Origin: Roseovarius arcticus
GTDB lineage: Bacteria > Pseudomonadota > Alphaproteobacteria > Rhodobacterales > Rhodobacteraceae
Assembly: GCF_006125015.1 (NCBI RefSeq)
Contig: NZ_SZZN01000001.1
Coordinates: forward strand, 2,294,001-2,358,000
DNA length: 64,000 bases
Reading direction: 5' to 3'
Under the pieces are notes generated by a model. It was not told the DNA's origin. It searched no databases and saw nothing but the letters and a program-made list of their open reading frames with translations. Positions within the stretch are counted from its first letter, which is position 1; every line of letters begins with the position of its first letter. This document shows positions 8,898 through 17,025 of the stretch, in pieces. The position numbers and the translations under genes are program-made.

Positions 8898-9119
8898 ATC
8901 GCATCATAGTTCAAAAAAATGCAATACTGCGCTATTCTGCGCGGCCAAGATCTGCGCATATCCGCAGAGATGCCGCGCAACCATGTCGTTGCCAATACCG
9001 GCAACATATGCTTACTTTTCGACATATTCGGGGTGAATAGGGCAAATTCACCGGGGTTTTGCACCGCGACAGGCATCATTTTAGCGTGCCAGCGCAGGAA
9101 ATAGGGATGATATTCAAAC

Positions 9120-10691
9120 GTGAAAATCGGTGTTCCAGAGGAAGTCTTCGAAGGTGAAGCGCGTGTCGCTATGACACCCGATAGCGCGATACAATTGCAA
9201 AAACTGGGGTATGACTGCGCCATCCAAAGCGGCGCGGGTCGTCTCGCCGGTTTTGCCGACGCCGATTACAAAGCCGCCGGCGTCGAGGTGATAAAATCCG
9301 CCGCCGCGCTGTGGAAAGCCAGCGACATCATCGCCAAAGTTCGCCCGCCCAACAGCGCCGAGTTGAAGCGCATGCGCAAAGGCCTGACGCTTATCTCGTT
9401 CTTTGATCCCGGCGGCAATGATACCGGGATGCAGGCCGCGCGCGCGTCTGGTGCCAGCGTTATCGCGATGGAAATGGTCCCGCGCATCAGCCGCGCCCAA
9501 AAAATGGACGCGCTGTCGTCTATGGCCAATATCGCCGGCTACCGCGCCGTGATTGAGGCCGGCAGCAATTTCGGACGCTTCTTTACCGGACAGATCACTG
9601 CGGCGGGCAAGGTACCACCGGCACGCGTGCTGGTGATTGGCGCAGGCGTTGCCGGTCTTGCCGCAGTCGGCACGTCCACATCGCTGGGTGCGGTCACGCT
9701 GGCCTTTGACGTGCGCCCCGAAGTGGCCGAGCAGGTCGAAAGCATGGGCGCCGAATTCGTCTATCTGGACTTTGACGAAGGACAGCAGGACGGCGCGGCG
9801 ACGGGCGGGTATGCGTCAGTCTCTAGCCCCGAATTCCGCGAGGCGCAGCTGGCCAAGTTCCGCGAATTGGCACCCAATATCGACATTGTCATTACCACCG
9901 CCCTCATCCCGAACCGCGAGGCGCCCGAGCTGTGGACCGAGGACATGGTCAAAGCGATGAAGCCGGGATCGGTGATCGTCGATCTGGCCGCCGAAAAGGG
10001 CGGCAACTGCAAGCTGACCGTAAAGGACGAAAAAATCGTCACCAAAGGCGGCGTTACCATCATCGGCTACACCGATTTTCCCAGCCGTATGGCTGCGCAG
10101 GCCTCCAGCCTCTATGCCACAAACATCCGGCATATGATGACGGATCTGACCCCCGAAAAGAACGGACGAGTCGTTCACAACATGGAGGACGATGTCATTC
10201 GCGGCGCGACCGTTATTCATGCGGGCGAAATTACATATCCGCCCCCACCGCCCAAGATCAAGGCCATCGCGGCCAAGCCGAAACAGACCGCCCCCGCCCT
10301 CACCGCGCAAGAGCGCAAGGCGCAAGAGCTGGCCCTTTTCCGCAAGCAGTCGAAAACGCAGGTGGGCATGCTCGCCCTCGGCGCGGCGGTGATCGTGCTG
10401 ATCGGTATCTTCGCACCCGCAAGTTTCATGAGCCATTTCATTGTCTTCGTGCTGGCCTGCTTCATCGGCTTTTCAGTCATCTGGAACGTGTCGCATTCGC
10501 TGCATACGCCGCTGATGGCGGTAACGAACGCTATCTCTGGCATCGTCATTCTAGGTGCGTTGCTGCAGATCGGATCGGGCTCGTGGCTTGTCGTTTTGCT
10601 CGCTGCCGTGTCGGTATTCATCGCTAGTATCAACATCGTGGGGGGCTTTCTCGTGACGCGCCGCATGTTGGCGATGTTCCAGAAATCCTGA
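9120..10691 (+). CDS. pntA: NAD(P) transhydrogenase subunit alpha
   Basis: PntA binds NAD(H) and forms, with PntB, the proton-translocating transhydrogenase that makes NADPH from NADH. The 523-residue product has the alanine-dehydrogenase-like N-terminal domain (MKIGVPEE start, Rossmann loop in [13 protein letters not shown] near residue 180), a Pro/Lys-rich linker near 375-395, and four membrane helices at the C-terminus (about 415-520). The start codon is GTG at 9120, giving the typical first residues. Length and domain order match single-chain alpha subunits of Rhodobacter. The gene precedes pntB by 13 bases. The 260-base gap upstream holds divergent promoters with the MBL operon. Confidence 0.95.
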   Translation: MKIGVPEEVFEGEARVAMTPDSAIQLQKLGYDCAIQSGAGRLAGFADADYKAAGVEVIKSAAALWKASDIIAKVRPPNSAELKRMRKGLTLISFFDPGGNDTGMQAARASGASVIAMEMVPRISRAQKMDALSSMANIAGYRAVIEAGSNFGRFFTGQITAAGKVPPARVLVIGAGVAGLAAVGTSTSLGAVTLAFDVRPEVAEQVESMGAEFVYLDFDEGQQDGAATGGYASVSSPEFREAQLAKFRELAPNIDIVITTALIPNREAPELWTEDMVKAMKPGSVIVDLAAEKGGNCKLTVKDEKIVTKGGVTIIGYTDFPSRMAAQASSLYATNIRHMMTDLTPEKNGRVVHNMEDDVIRGATVIHAGEITYPPPPPKIKAIAAKPKQTAPALTAQERKAQELALFRKQSKTQVGMLALGAAVIVLIGIFAPASFMSHFIVFVLACFIGFSVIWNVSHSLHTPLMAVTNAISGIVILGALLQIGSGSWLVVLLAAVSVFIASINIVGGFLVTRRMLAMFQKS

Positions 10692-10704
10692 GAGGACAGC
10701 AAAA

Positions 10705-12168
10705 ATGACAATCGGAATCGTAGCCGCAGCCTATATCGCGGCAGCCGTCCTCTTCATCCTGTCACTCGGCGGGCTATCGGGCCAGGAAAGCGCCAAGCGC
10801 GCCGTCTGGTATGGCATTGTGGGCATGGGCGCGGCCGTTGTGGCCACCGTTTTCGGCCCCGGTATGGGCAACTGGTTTATCATCCTTGTGATGATCGCCG
10901 GCGGCTCGGTACTTGGCTGGTATGTGGCCAAGCGGGTCGAGATGACCGAGATGCCCCAACTGGTCGCAGCGCTGCACTCCTTTGTGGGTCTTGCTGCCGT
11001 CTTTATCGGGTTCAACGCCTATCTGGAGCTGCAATCGGTACTGGCGCTCAAGGCGACGATGCCTGCCGGTGCGGGCACCGATTGGATAGACCAGCAGGGC
11101 CTGACCGGCTTTGCCAAATCCCTCGCGAGCAAAAGCGGCGCGGAACGCGCCATACTGCGGGCCGAGGTGTTTCTGGGCGTCTTTATTGGTGCCGTGACGT
11201 TCACCGGATCGGTTGTCGCCTTCGGCAAGCTGGCGGGCAAGATTACGTCCAAAGCCGAGAAATTGCCCGGCGGACACGCGCTGAATGCGGTCGCCGCGGG
11301 CCTGTCGGTGATCCTGCTCATCCTCTTTATGAGCGGCGCAGGCATCTGGACGTTGCTGCTGATGACGCTGCTCGCGTTCTTTATCGGCTACCACCTGATC
11401 ATGGGGATTGGCGGCGCGGACATGCCTGTCGTCGTGTCGATGCTGAACTCCTATTCCGGCTGGGCGGCGGCGGCGATCGGCTTCTCACTGGGCAATGACC
11501 TCTTGATTGTGACGGGCGCGCTAGTCGGCTCATCCGGCGCAATCCTTAGCTACATTATGTGCAAGGCGATGAACCGCTCTTTCGTTTCGGTCATCCTCGG
11601 GGGGTTTGGCAATACGTCCGGCCCCGCGATGGAGGTCGAGGGCGAACAGGTGGCCATTGATGCAGATGGCGTGGCGGCCGCGCTTAACGATGCCTCCAGT
11701 GTCGTGATCGTGCCGGGCTACGGCATGGCCGTTGCACAGGCACAGGGCGCGGTATCGGATCTGGCGTCCAAGCTGCGCGCCAAGAGCAAGACCGTGCGCT
11801 TTGCCATCCATCCGGTCGCGGGCCGCCTGCCCGGCCACATGAACGTACTCTTGGCCGAGGCAAAGGTGCCATATGACATCGTGCTGGAAATGGACGAGAT
11901 CAACGATGATCTGGCATCGACTGACGTGGTCATTGTGATCGGATCAAACGATATCGTGAATCCTGCCGCGCAAGACGATCCGAATTCGCCCATTGCCGGA
12001 ATGCCGGTGCTGCGGGTGTGGGAGGCGCGTCAGGTCTTTGTGTCGAAACGCGGGCAAGGGACGGGCTATTCCGGCATCGAAAATCCGTTGTTCTACAAGG
12101 ATAACACCCGGATGTTCTATGGCGATGCCAAGGTATCGATGAATGCCCTCTTGCCGCTGATCGACTGA
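10705..12168 (+). CDS. pntB: NAD(P) transhydrogenase subunit beta
   Basis: PntB carries the membrane proton channel and the NADP-binding domain of transhydrogenase. The 487-residue product has an N-terminal block of eight to nine helices (to about residue 270) and the C-terminal dIII domain with [13 protein letters not shown] and the [11 protein letters not shown] segment near the end, both hallmarks of the NADP site. A GAGAGGA ribosome site lies before the ATG. Spacing to pntA makes an operon certain in practice. No terminator is visible after it, and the Crp/Fnr gene starts 49 bases on, so read-through into the sulfur regulator is possible. Confidence 0.96.
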   Translation: MTIGIVAAAYIAAAVLFILSLGGLSGQESAKRAVWYGIVGMGAAVVATVFGPGMGNWFIILVMIAGGSVLGWYVAKRVEMTEMPQLVAALHSFVGLAAVFIGFNAYLELQSVLALKATMPAGAGTDWIDQQGLTGFAKSLASKSGAERAILRAEVFLGVFIGAVTFTGSVVAFGKLAGKITSKAEKLPGGHALNAVAAGLSVILLILFMSGAGIWTLLLMTLLAFFIGYHLIMGIGGADMPVVVSMLNSYSGWAAAAIGFSLGNDLLIVTGALVGSSGAILSYIMCKAMNRSFVSVILGGFGNTSGPAMEVEGEQVAIDADGVAAALNDASSVVIVPGYGMAVAQAQGAVSDLASKLRAKSKTVRFAIHPVAGRLPGHMNVLLAEAKVPYDIVLEMDEINDDLASTDVVIVIGSNDIVNPAAQDDPNSPIAGMPVLRVWEARQVFVSKRGQGTGYSGIENPLFYKDNTRMFYGDAKVSMNALLPLID

Positions 12169-12217
12169 CGTTGGCGGCGGCATGGGCCGGTACTCTGAAA
12201 CGGCGAAAGGGACAAAA

Positions 12218-12895
12218 ATGGACGCCGCTCCCGGAAAATGGATTGATCAGTTCGAGGGGCTAAAGCGCCTGCCTGATGATCTGCGCGATGCGCTGGTCGC
12301 AGGAAGCAAGGTGGTGGACGTTCCAGAAGGCACGGCAATTTTTCAGCCGGGGCAGTCGGCAGATAATCTGCTGTTGCTGCTGGACGGCACGGTGCGTGTT
12401 CAGCAAAAATCCGATACCGGGCGCGAGGTGTTTCTCTACCGCGTTCATGCCGGAGAGAGCTGTGTTTTAACCACAGCGTGCATGCTCGCGTTTGAGGACT
12501 ACGCCGCAGACGGAGTGGCCGAAACCGATGTGCGCGCGGTCGCGATACCTCGCGCCACCTTTGACGATCTGGCTGGCCGCTCGCCGGTGTTTCGCGAGTT
12601 TATTTTCAAGGCCTATTCGCGGCGAATCACTGATCTTTTCACACTTATCGATGACATCGTATTTCAACGCATGGACGTGCGCCTCGCCACGCGCCTGCTG
12701 GAGCTGGCCGAGGACGATGTAATCCACGCAACGCATCAAGTCCTTGGTACTGAACTTGGCACCGCGCGCGAAGTCGTCTCGCGTATCCTATCTGAATTTC
12801 AGAGACGCGGCTGGATTGAACAGCGCCGGGGCGAAATTCGGGTGATTGGACGCGAGGCGCTCGATCGTTTGGTCCGCTCTGGCAAGGAACGGTGA
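12218..12895 (+). CDS. Crp/Fnr family transcription regulator with C-x5-C in the sensor domain
   Basis: The 225-residue product has a cyclic-nucleotide-binding-like beta-roll (about 20-125), a dimer helix, and a C-terminal winged helix in which LGTAREVVSRILSEFQRRGWIE (in pieces, about 175-200) is the recognition region. It lacks the N-terminal iron-sulfur cysteines of FNR. C82 and C88 instead sit in the sensor roll (GESCVLTTACML), where Crp has its cAMP site. Since the genes downstream handle sulfane sulfur, a thiol or persulfide switch is a fair guess. The ATG at 12218 follows AAAGGG; the frame-start ATG at 12182 lacks a ribosome site. A 15-base palindrome overlaps its stop codon. Confidence 0.85.
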   Translation: MDAAPGKWIDQFEGLKRLPDDLRDALVAGSKVVDVPEGTAIFQPGQSADNLLLLLDGTVRVQQKSDTGREVFLYRVHAGESCVLTTACMLAFEDYAADGVAETDVRAVAIPRATFDDLAGRSPVFREFIFKAYSRRITDLFTLIDDIVFQRMDVRLATRLLELAEDDVIHATHQVLGTELGTAREVVSRILSEFQRRGWIEQRRGEIRVIGREALDRLVRSGKER

Positions 12896-12905
12896 CCAAG
12901 TCACC
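12891..12905. promoter_or_regulatory. 15-bp palindrome GGTGAC-N3-GTCACC, candidate operator
   Basis: The perfect 6-base arms overlap the stop codon of the Crp/Fnr gene, 62 bases before the DUF2892 start, where the promoter of the sulfur operon should be. The half-site GTGA/TCAC resembles Crp-type half-sites but the spacing is one base shorter than the Crp consensus. Binding by the adjacent regulator is inferred only. Confidence 0.35.
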
Positions 12906-12966
12906 GACAGATCCAGCCCGGATAAGGCAAAGTTCCCCGTACACTGATTCCTGAAGGGGATTGAAC

Positions 12967-13173
12967 ATGACTAAAAATATGGGAACAATGGATCGCGGGC
13001 TACGGGCCGTGGTTGGGATCGTGTTGCTGATCGCTGCATTTGCCGCCGATTTCGGCGCTAGCGGATGGCTGCAGTGGGCGATGATCGTGGTCGGCGCTAT
13101 TTTTGTGATAACAGCGCTGGTCAGCACCTGCCCGCTTTATTCAATCTTCGGCATCCGCACCTGCCAGAGGTAA
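12967..13173 (+). CDS. DUF2892 (YgaP-type) small membrane protein
   Basis: A 68-residue protein with two membrane helices (about 12-32 and 36-56) ending in CPLYSIFGIRTC, the conserved tail of the DUF2892 family. In some bacteria this domain is fused to a rhodanese (YgaP) or lies in sulfide-detoxification operons, so a link to sulfane sulfur is known by context. The two cysteines in the tail would be available for sulfur binding. The ATG at 12967 with AAGGGG upstream is preferred over the TTG at 12961. The next gene starts five bases after its stop. Confidence 0.85.
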   Translation: MTKNMGTMDRGLRAVVGIVLLIAAFAADFGASGWLQWAMIVVGAIFVITALVSTCPLYSIFGIRTCQR

Positions 13174-13178
13174 GCGCA

Positions 13179-13610
13179 TTGGAAACTGTATTCACTCCGT
13201 GGCAGTCCTTGGCAGGCGGCGCCCTGATAGGGGTTGCCGCCACCTTGCTGATGCTCAGCCTTGGCCGGATTTTCGGTGCAACCGGAATACTGAGCGGGCT
13301 GATCTCGCCCGGACCATCGCAGGATCGGCTGTGGCGGTTGGCGCTTTTGTTGGGAATGGTCAGCGGGCCGCTCGCGGTGCTGTTGCTGACCGGACAGATG
13401 CCAGTTGTGCAGGTTCCGGTATCCGCGCCCATGCTGGTGATCGGCGGATTGGCCGTGGGCGTTGGCGTCACATACGGGTCTGGCTGCACGTCCGGTCATG
13501 GGGTTTGCGGGCTAGCGCGACTGTCCCCACGGTCGCTGATGGCTGTGCTGACCTTCATGATTGCAACAGCCGCCACCGTCTACGTCCTGCGCCATGTGAT
13601 CGGAGTATAA
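13179..13610 (+). CDS. YeeE/YedE half-transporter, first half
   Basis: The 143-residue membrane protein has four to five helices and one conserved motif, GVTYGSGCTSGHGVCGLARLS, split here as GSGCTSGHG followed by VCGLARLS. It covers only one repeat of the full-length YeeE fold and must pair with the next gene product. No ATG fits; TTG at 13179 is preceded by AGAGGT and gives the family-typical first residues. Such half-gene pairs commonly occur beside persulfide dioxygenase genes in BigR-type operons. It lies between DUF2892 and the second half with gaps of 5 and 3 bases. Confidence 0.85.
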   Translation: METVFTPWQSLAGGALIGVAATLLMLSLGRIFGATGILSGLISPGPSQDRLWRLALLLGMVSGPLAVLLLTGQMPVVQVPVSAPMLVIGGLAVGVGVTYGSGCTSGHGVCGLARLSPRSLMAVLTFMIATAATVYVLRHVIGV

Positions 13611-13613
13611 TTC

Positions 13614-14048
13614 ATGAGGCTGCTTTCAACCTATCTCATCGGGCTCATCTTTGGCGTCGGCATTTCGATCTCGGGCATGGCGAACCCTGCCAAAGTACTG
13701 AACTTCTTTGACTTTGCAGGGACTTGGGATCCATCCTTGGCATTCGTCATGGGCGGTGCAGTCATCGTGACATTTATCGGCTACCGCCTTGTTCTGGCGC
13801 GGAGCCGTCCAATTTTTGGCGAAGGTTTCGGACTGCCAGCCAACAGCACAATCGACCTGCGGTTGGTCGGCGGCTCGGCTCTCTTTGGGGTTGGTTGGGG
13901 CATTGCAGGGTTCTGCCCCGGTGGTGCGCTGCCTGCGCTTGGCACTGGGCGCTGGGAGGTACTGCTCTTTGTCGCGGCCTTGATGGCTGGAATTTGGCTT
14001 GCGAAATACTTTCAGTCACTGGGCCGCGCCTCTACCGCAAATTCGTAG
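13614..14048 (+). CDS. YeeE/YedE half-transporter, second half (DUF6691 type)
   Basis: The 144-residue product has about four helices and the signature GVGWGIAGFCPGGALPALGTG (here GWGIAGFCPGG then ALPALGTG), typical of the partner half of split YeeE transporters. The single motif cysteine in FCPGG corresponds to a conserved cysteine of the full-length proteins. The pair probably forms one functional transporter for a sulfur compound; the substrate is unknown. It is followed by 94 bases holding a palindrome before the SulP gene, so the operon may have an internal promoter. Confidence 0.85.
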   Translation: MRLLSTYLIGLIFGVGISISGMANPAKVLNFFDFAGTWDPSLAFVMGGAVIVTFIGYRLVLARSRPIFGEGFGLPANSTIDLRLVGGSALFGVGWGIAGFCPGGALPALGTGRWEVLLFVAALMAGIWLAKYFQSLGRASTANS

Positions 14049-14059
14049 CCTCGCCGCCG

Positions 14060-14074
14060 GAATGATCCTCATTC
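14060..14074. promoter_or_regulatory. Palindrome GAATGA-N3-TCATTC before SulP gene
   Basis: Perfect 6-base arms with a 3-base centre, 69 bases before the SulP start. It could be an operator for an internal promoter of the SulP-dioxygenase pair, or a small stem. No matching second copy was noticed. Confidence 0.3.
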
Positions 14075-14142
14075 CCGTCGTCGCCGGTATCGATTGAAAC
14101 CCTCCCTGCCTCGTCTGACCTATCCCCGCTTGAGAGAATTAC

Positions 14143-15900
14143 ATGACGCCGAACCTGTCCCGATACCTGCCCATCATGGAATGGGGATCGCGCTACAACC
14201 GCGCCGACCTAAGCGGAGATCTGGTCGCAGCCGTCATCGTGACAATCATGCTGATCCCGCAGTCCTTGGCATACGCACTACTGGCCGGATTGCCGCCAGA
14301 AACCGGGATTTATGCGTCAATCGCGCCGATCGTGCTTTATACGGTGTTTGGAACCAGCCGCGCCTTGGCGGTCGGTCCGGTCGCCGTCGTCTCGCTGATG
14401 ACAGCTGCGGCAGTGGGGGAGGTCGCCCAAGCGGGCACCGCAGGCTATGCCGTTGCCGCACTGACGCTGGCAGGATTGTCGGGCGCAATGCTGCTTTTCC
14501 TAGGTATCTTTCGGCTCGGCTTTCTTGCGAATTTTCTGTCGCATCCGGTGATCGCCGGTTTCATCACTGCGTCGGGTATTCTGATCGCGGTCAGCCAGCT
14601 GCGCTATATTTTCGGCATCGACGGTGGGGGGCACACCCTGCCGGAAATGCTAATGTCGCTGGGGCGCAACATCGACGGGCTGAACATCCCGACCTTGATC
14701 CTCGGCGCCGGCGCGACGGCATTTCTCTTCTGGGTTCGCAAAGGGCTGAAGCCGCTTCTCCAGAAGACCGGTCTCCCGGAGGGCGCGGTCAACATCCTGT
14801 CAAAGGCAGGACCTGTCCTAGCCATTGCAGTTACGACGGCGGCAACCGCCATGTTTGGCCTGGGCGAGCGCGGCGTGGCGATTGTTGGCACTGTCCCGCA
14901 AGGACTGCCGCCTTTGACGCTGCCCAGCTTTGCGCCTGATCTGGTCGGCGCTTTGCTGCTGCCAGCGCTGCTAATCTCGATCATTGGGTTCGTCGAATCC
15001 ATTTCGGTGGCGCAGACGCTGGCGGCCAAGAAACGTCAGCGCATAGACCCCGACCAAGAGTTGATCGGCCTTGGTGCGGCCAATGTCGGCGCTGCACTTA
15101 CGGGGGGGTTTCCGGTCACCGGCGGGTTTTCCCGCTCTGTCGTGAATTACGATGCCGGCGCGCAAACACAGGCAGCCGGCGCCTACACCGCCGCCGGCCT
15201 GCTCGTTGCATCGCTATTCCTGACGCCCCTGATCTACTTCCTGCCAAAGGCGACCCTTGCTGCGACAATCATCGTCGCCGTGCTATCCTTGGTCGACCTT
15301 TCGATCCTCAAGCGCACATGGATCTACTCCAAGGCCGATTTTGCAGCCGTGTTCATCACCATCGCCCTGACACTTGGGCTGGGTGTCGAGGCTGGCGTGT
15401 CAGCCGGGGTTGCAGTTTCGATCCTGATCCACCTCTACCGCTCCTCGCGCCCGCATATGGCCGTCGTTGGCCGTGTTCCCGGGACCGAGCATTTTCGCAA
15501 TATCGACCGTCACAAGGTAGAGACGCAGGACGACATCATTTCCTTGCGTGTCGACGAAAGCCTCTACTTTGCCAATGCTCGATTTCTGGAGGATCGCATC
15601 TATGATATGGTCGCCAATCAACCCGCTGTGCGGCACGTCATCCTGATGTGCCCGGCCGTGAACGAGGTCGATATGAGCGCGCTGGAAAGCCTTGAGGCAA
15701 TCAATGCGCGACTGCGCGATCTGAACGTCAGCTTTCACCTTAGCGAGGTCAAAGGCCCGGTGATGGATCGGCTAGAGCGATCACATTTCCTGTCTCAGCT
15801 AACCGGACAGGTTTTCCTGTCGCAGCATCTGGCGGTCAGCACCTTGTCCACCTCGCCTCACCCTCATACGTCCAAGGGCAAAGGAGCCTCACATGTCTGA
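14143..15900 (+). CDS. SulP family anion transporter with STAS domain
   Basis: The 585-residue product has the SulP membrane core (about residues 1-420), starting with DLVAAVIVTIMLIPQSLAYALLAG broken over the first helices, and the SulP signature around residues 50-75. The cytoplasmic STAS domain follows (about 450-560) with VDMSALESLE, the conserved serine segment. SulP proteins move sulfate, sulfite-related anions or bicarbonate. Placed between a split YeeE transporter and a persulfide-dioxygenase-like enzyme, export of sulfite or sulfate made in the cytoplasm is the likely role. Its last eight bases overlap the next gene. Substrate cannot be read from sequence. Confidence 0.9.
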   Translation: MTPNLSRYLPIMEWGSRYNRADLSGDLVAAVIVTIMLIPQSLAYALLAGLPPETGIYASIAPIVLYTVFGTSRALAVGPVAVVSLMTAAAVGEVAQAGTAGYAVAALTLAGLSGAMLLFLGIFRLGFLANFLSHPVIAGFITASGILIAVSQLRYIFGIDGGGHTLPEMLMSLGRNIDGLNIPTLILGAGATAFLFWVRKGLKPLLQKTGLPEGAVNILSKAGPVLAIAVTTAATAMFGLGERGVAIVGTVPQGLPPLTLPSFAPDLVGALLLPALLISIIGFVESISVAQTLAAKKRQRIDPDQELIGLGAANVGAALTGGFPVTGGFSRSVVNYDAGAQTQAAGAYTAAGLLVASLFLTPLIYFLPKATLAATIIVAVLSLVDLSILKRTWIYSKADFAAVFITIALTLGLGVEAGVSAGVAVSILIHLYRSSRPHMAVVGRVPGTEHFRNIDRHKVETQDDIISLRVDESLYFANARFLEDRIYDMVANQPAVRHVILMCPAVNEVDMSALESLEAINARLRDLNVSFHLSEVKGPVMDRLERSHFLSQLTGQVFLSQHLAVSTLSTSPHPHTSKGKGASHV

Positions 15901-16798
15901 TTACCAACACCTCACCCGCCACAGCCCATCGACCGGGCCAGGCTCGCCTGACGTTTGGGGCATTTACGAGTCCGCCACAGGCTCGATTCAATATGTTATG
16001 GCCTGCCCCGAAACAAAGAAGGCTGCATTGATCGACGTTGTGCTGAACTTTGATCCGCGGTCGGCGCGTACGTCCACCGAAAGCGCGCAAAAGGTGCTGG
16101 ATCTGGCCAAACAGCAAGGCCTGGATTTGGTCCGCATCCTGGACACGCATCCCCATGCGGATCACATGATGGCAGCAGCCTGGCTGAAAGATCAGACAGG
16201 CCTGCCAAACGCAATCGGTGTGCGTACCAAGAAGATCGCCGAACTTTGGCGCGCCTACTACAACATGCCAGACCTTGATCCCGCGCCCTATTTTGACGCG
16301 TTCTTTGAAGATGGCGACAGTTTCAAAATCGGCAATCTGGATGTGACGGTCGAGCTGTCAACCGGGCATACACTCGGCTCGATCAGTTATTTTGCGGGGG
16401 ATGCCGGGTTTGTGCATGACACGCTGATGTACCCAGATAGCGGTTCGTCGCGGGCCGATTTTCCGGGTGGCAACGCCGCAGAGCTTTGGGACAGCATCCA
16501 GTCGATCCTGTCGCGCCCCGGGGACATGCGCCTGTTTGTCGGTCACGATTACGGCAAGGGTGATCGCAAGAAGCCTGCGTGGGAGGCGAGCGTTGCCGAG
16601 CACAAGGAAAGCAACATTCACGTCAAGACCGGAACAGACAAACAGACATTCATCAAGACCCGCGAAGACCGGGACGCGACCCTCGCCCTGCCCGACCGGA
16701 TGCTGCACGCATTGCAAGTCAACCTGCGTGGCGGTGCCCTGCCCCCGGCAGAGAACGACGGAAACAGCTACTTCAAGGTTCCGGCAAATAAGTTCTGA
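15893..16798 (+). CDS. MBL-fold persulfide dioxygenase-like enzyme (ETHE1/BLH type)
   Basis: This 301-residue cytoplasmic protein has no signal peptide and keeps the iron/zinc motif THPHADH (H86, H88, D90, H91), with later ligands in STGHTLGS, a metal aspartate in MYPDSGSS, and VGHDYG. The layout is that of the beta-lactamase-hydrolase-like (BLH) branch of ETHE1 persulfide dioxygenases, which oxidise glutathione persulfide to sulfite. It overlaps the SulP gene by eight bases, so sulfite production and anion export are coupled genetically. It is the last gene of the operon; 227 bases of non-coding DNA follow. Confidence 0.85.
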   Translation: MSDYQHLTRHSPSTGPGSPDVWGIYESATGSIQYVMACPETKKAALIDVVLNFDPRSARTSTESAQKVLDLAKQQGLDLVRILDTHPHADHMMAAAWLKDQTGLPNAIGVRTKKIAELWRAYYNMPDLDPAPYFDAFFEDGDSFKIGNLDVTVELSTGHTLGSISYFAGDAGFVHDTLMYPDSGSSRADFPGGNAAELWDSIQSILSRPGDMRLFVGHDYGKGDRKKPAWEASVAEHKESNIHVKTGTDKQTFIKTREDRDATLALPDRMLHALQVNLRGGALPPAENDGNSYFKVPANKF

Positions 16799-17025
16799 GA
16801 GAGGCGCTGAAACTGTATAGAAATAGCTGTTACTGCGCCATTTATCGCGCCACTCACGCCCCATAACTCCAGCGGCAGCACTGCGGGCAAGAGCGCCGCT
16901 TCGAATGGCTGCTGTATCTGCGCGACGGTGCCCGCCTTTGGCCTGCTAAGACCTGCGGGCAGCGCACCCTTGCGCAGGGCGCAGGCAGGGCGATACACAT
17001 CCTCAATGCAGAGAGGAGCGATCAG

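Noticed and set aside
9026..9038. ATTC-N5-GAAT before pntA.
   Set aside because: Spacing is five instead of eight, so it does not fit the repressor site model.
9816..10436. Long open frames opposite pntA and other GC-rich genes (several above 190 codons).
   Set aside because: They lie antisense to conserved genes, have no ribosome sites or family features, and are expected from high third-position GC.
12947..12962. ATTC-N8-GATT close to the SqrR-type operator form, before the DUF2892 gene.
   Set aside because: The second half-site is wrong (GATT for GAAT) and the site overlaps the ribosome-binding region, so it was not called.
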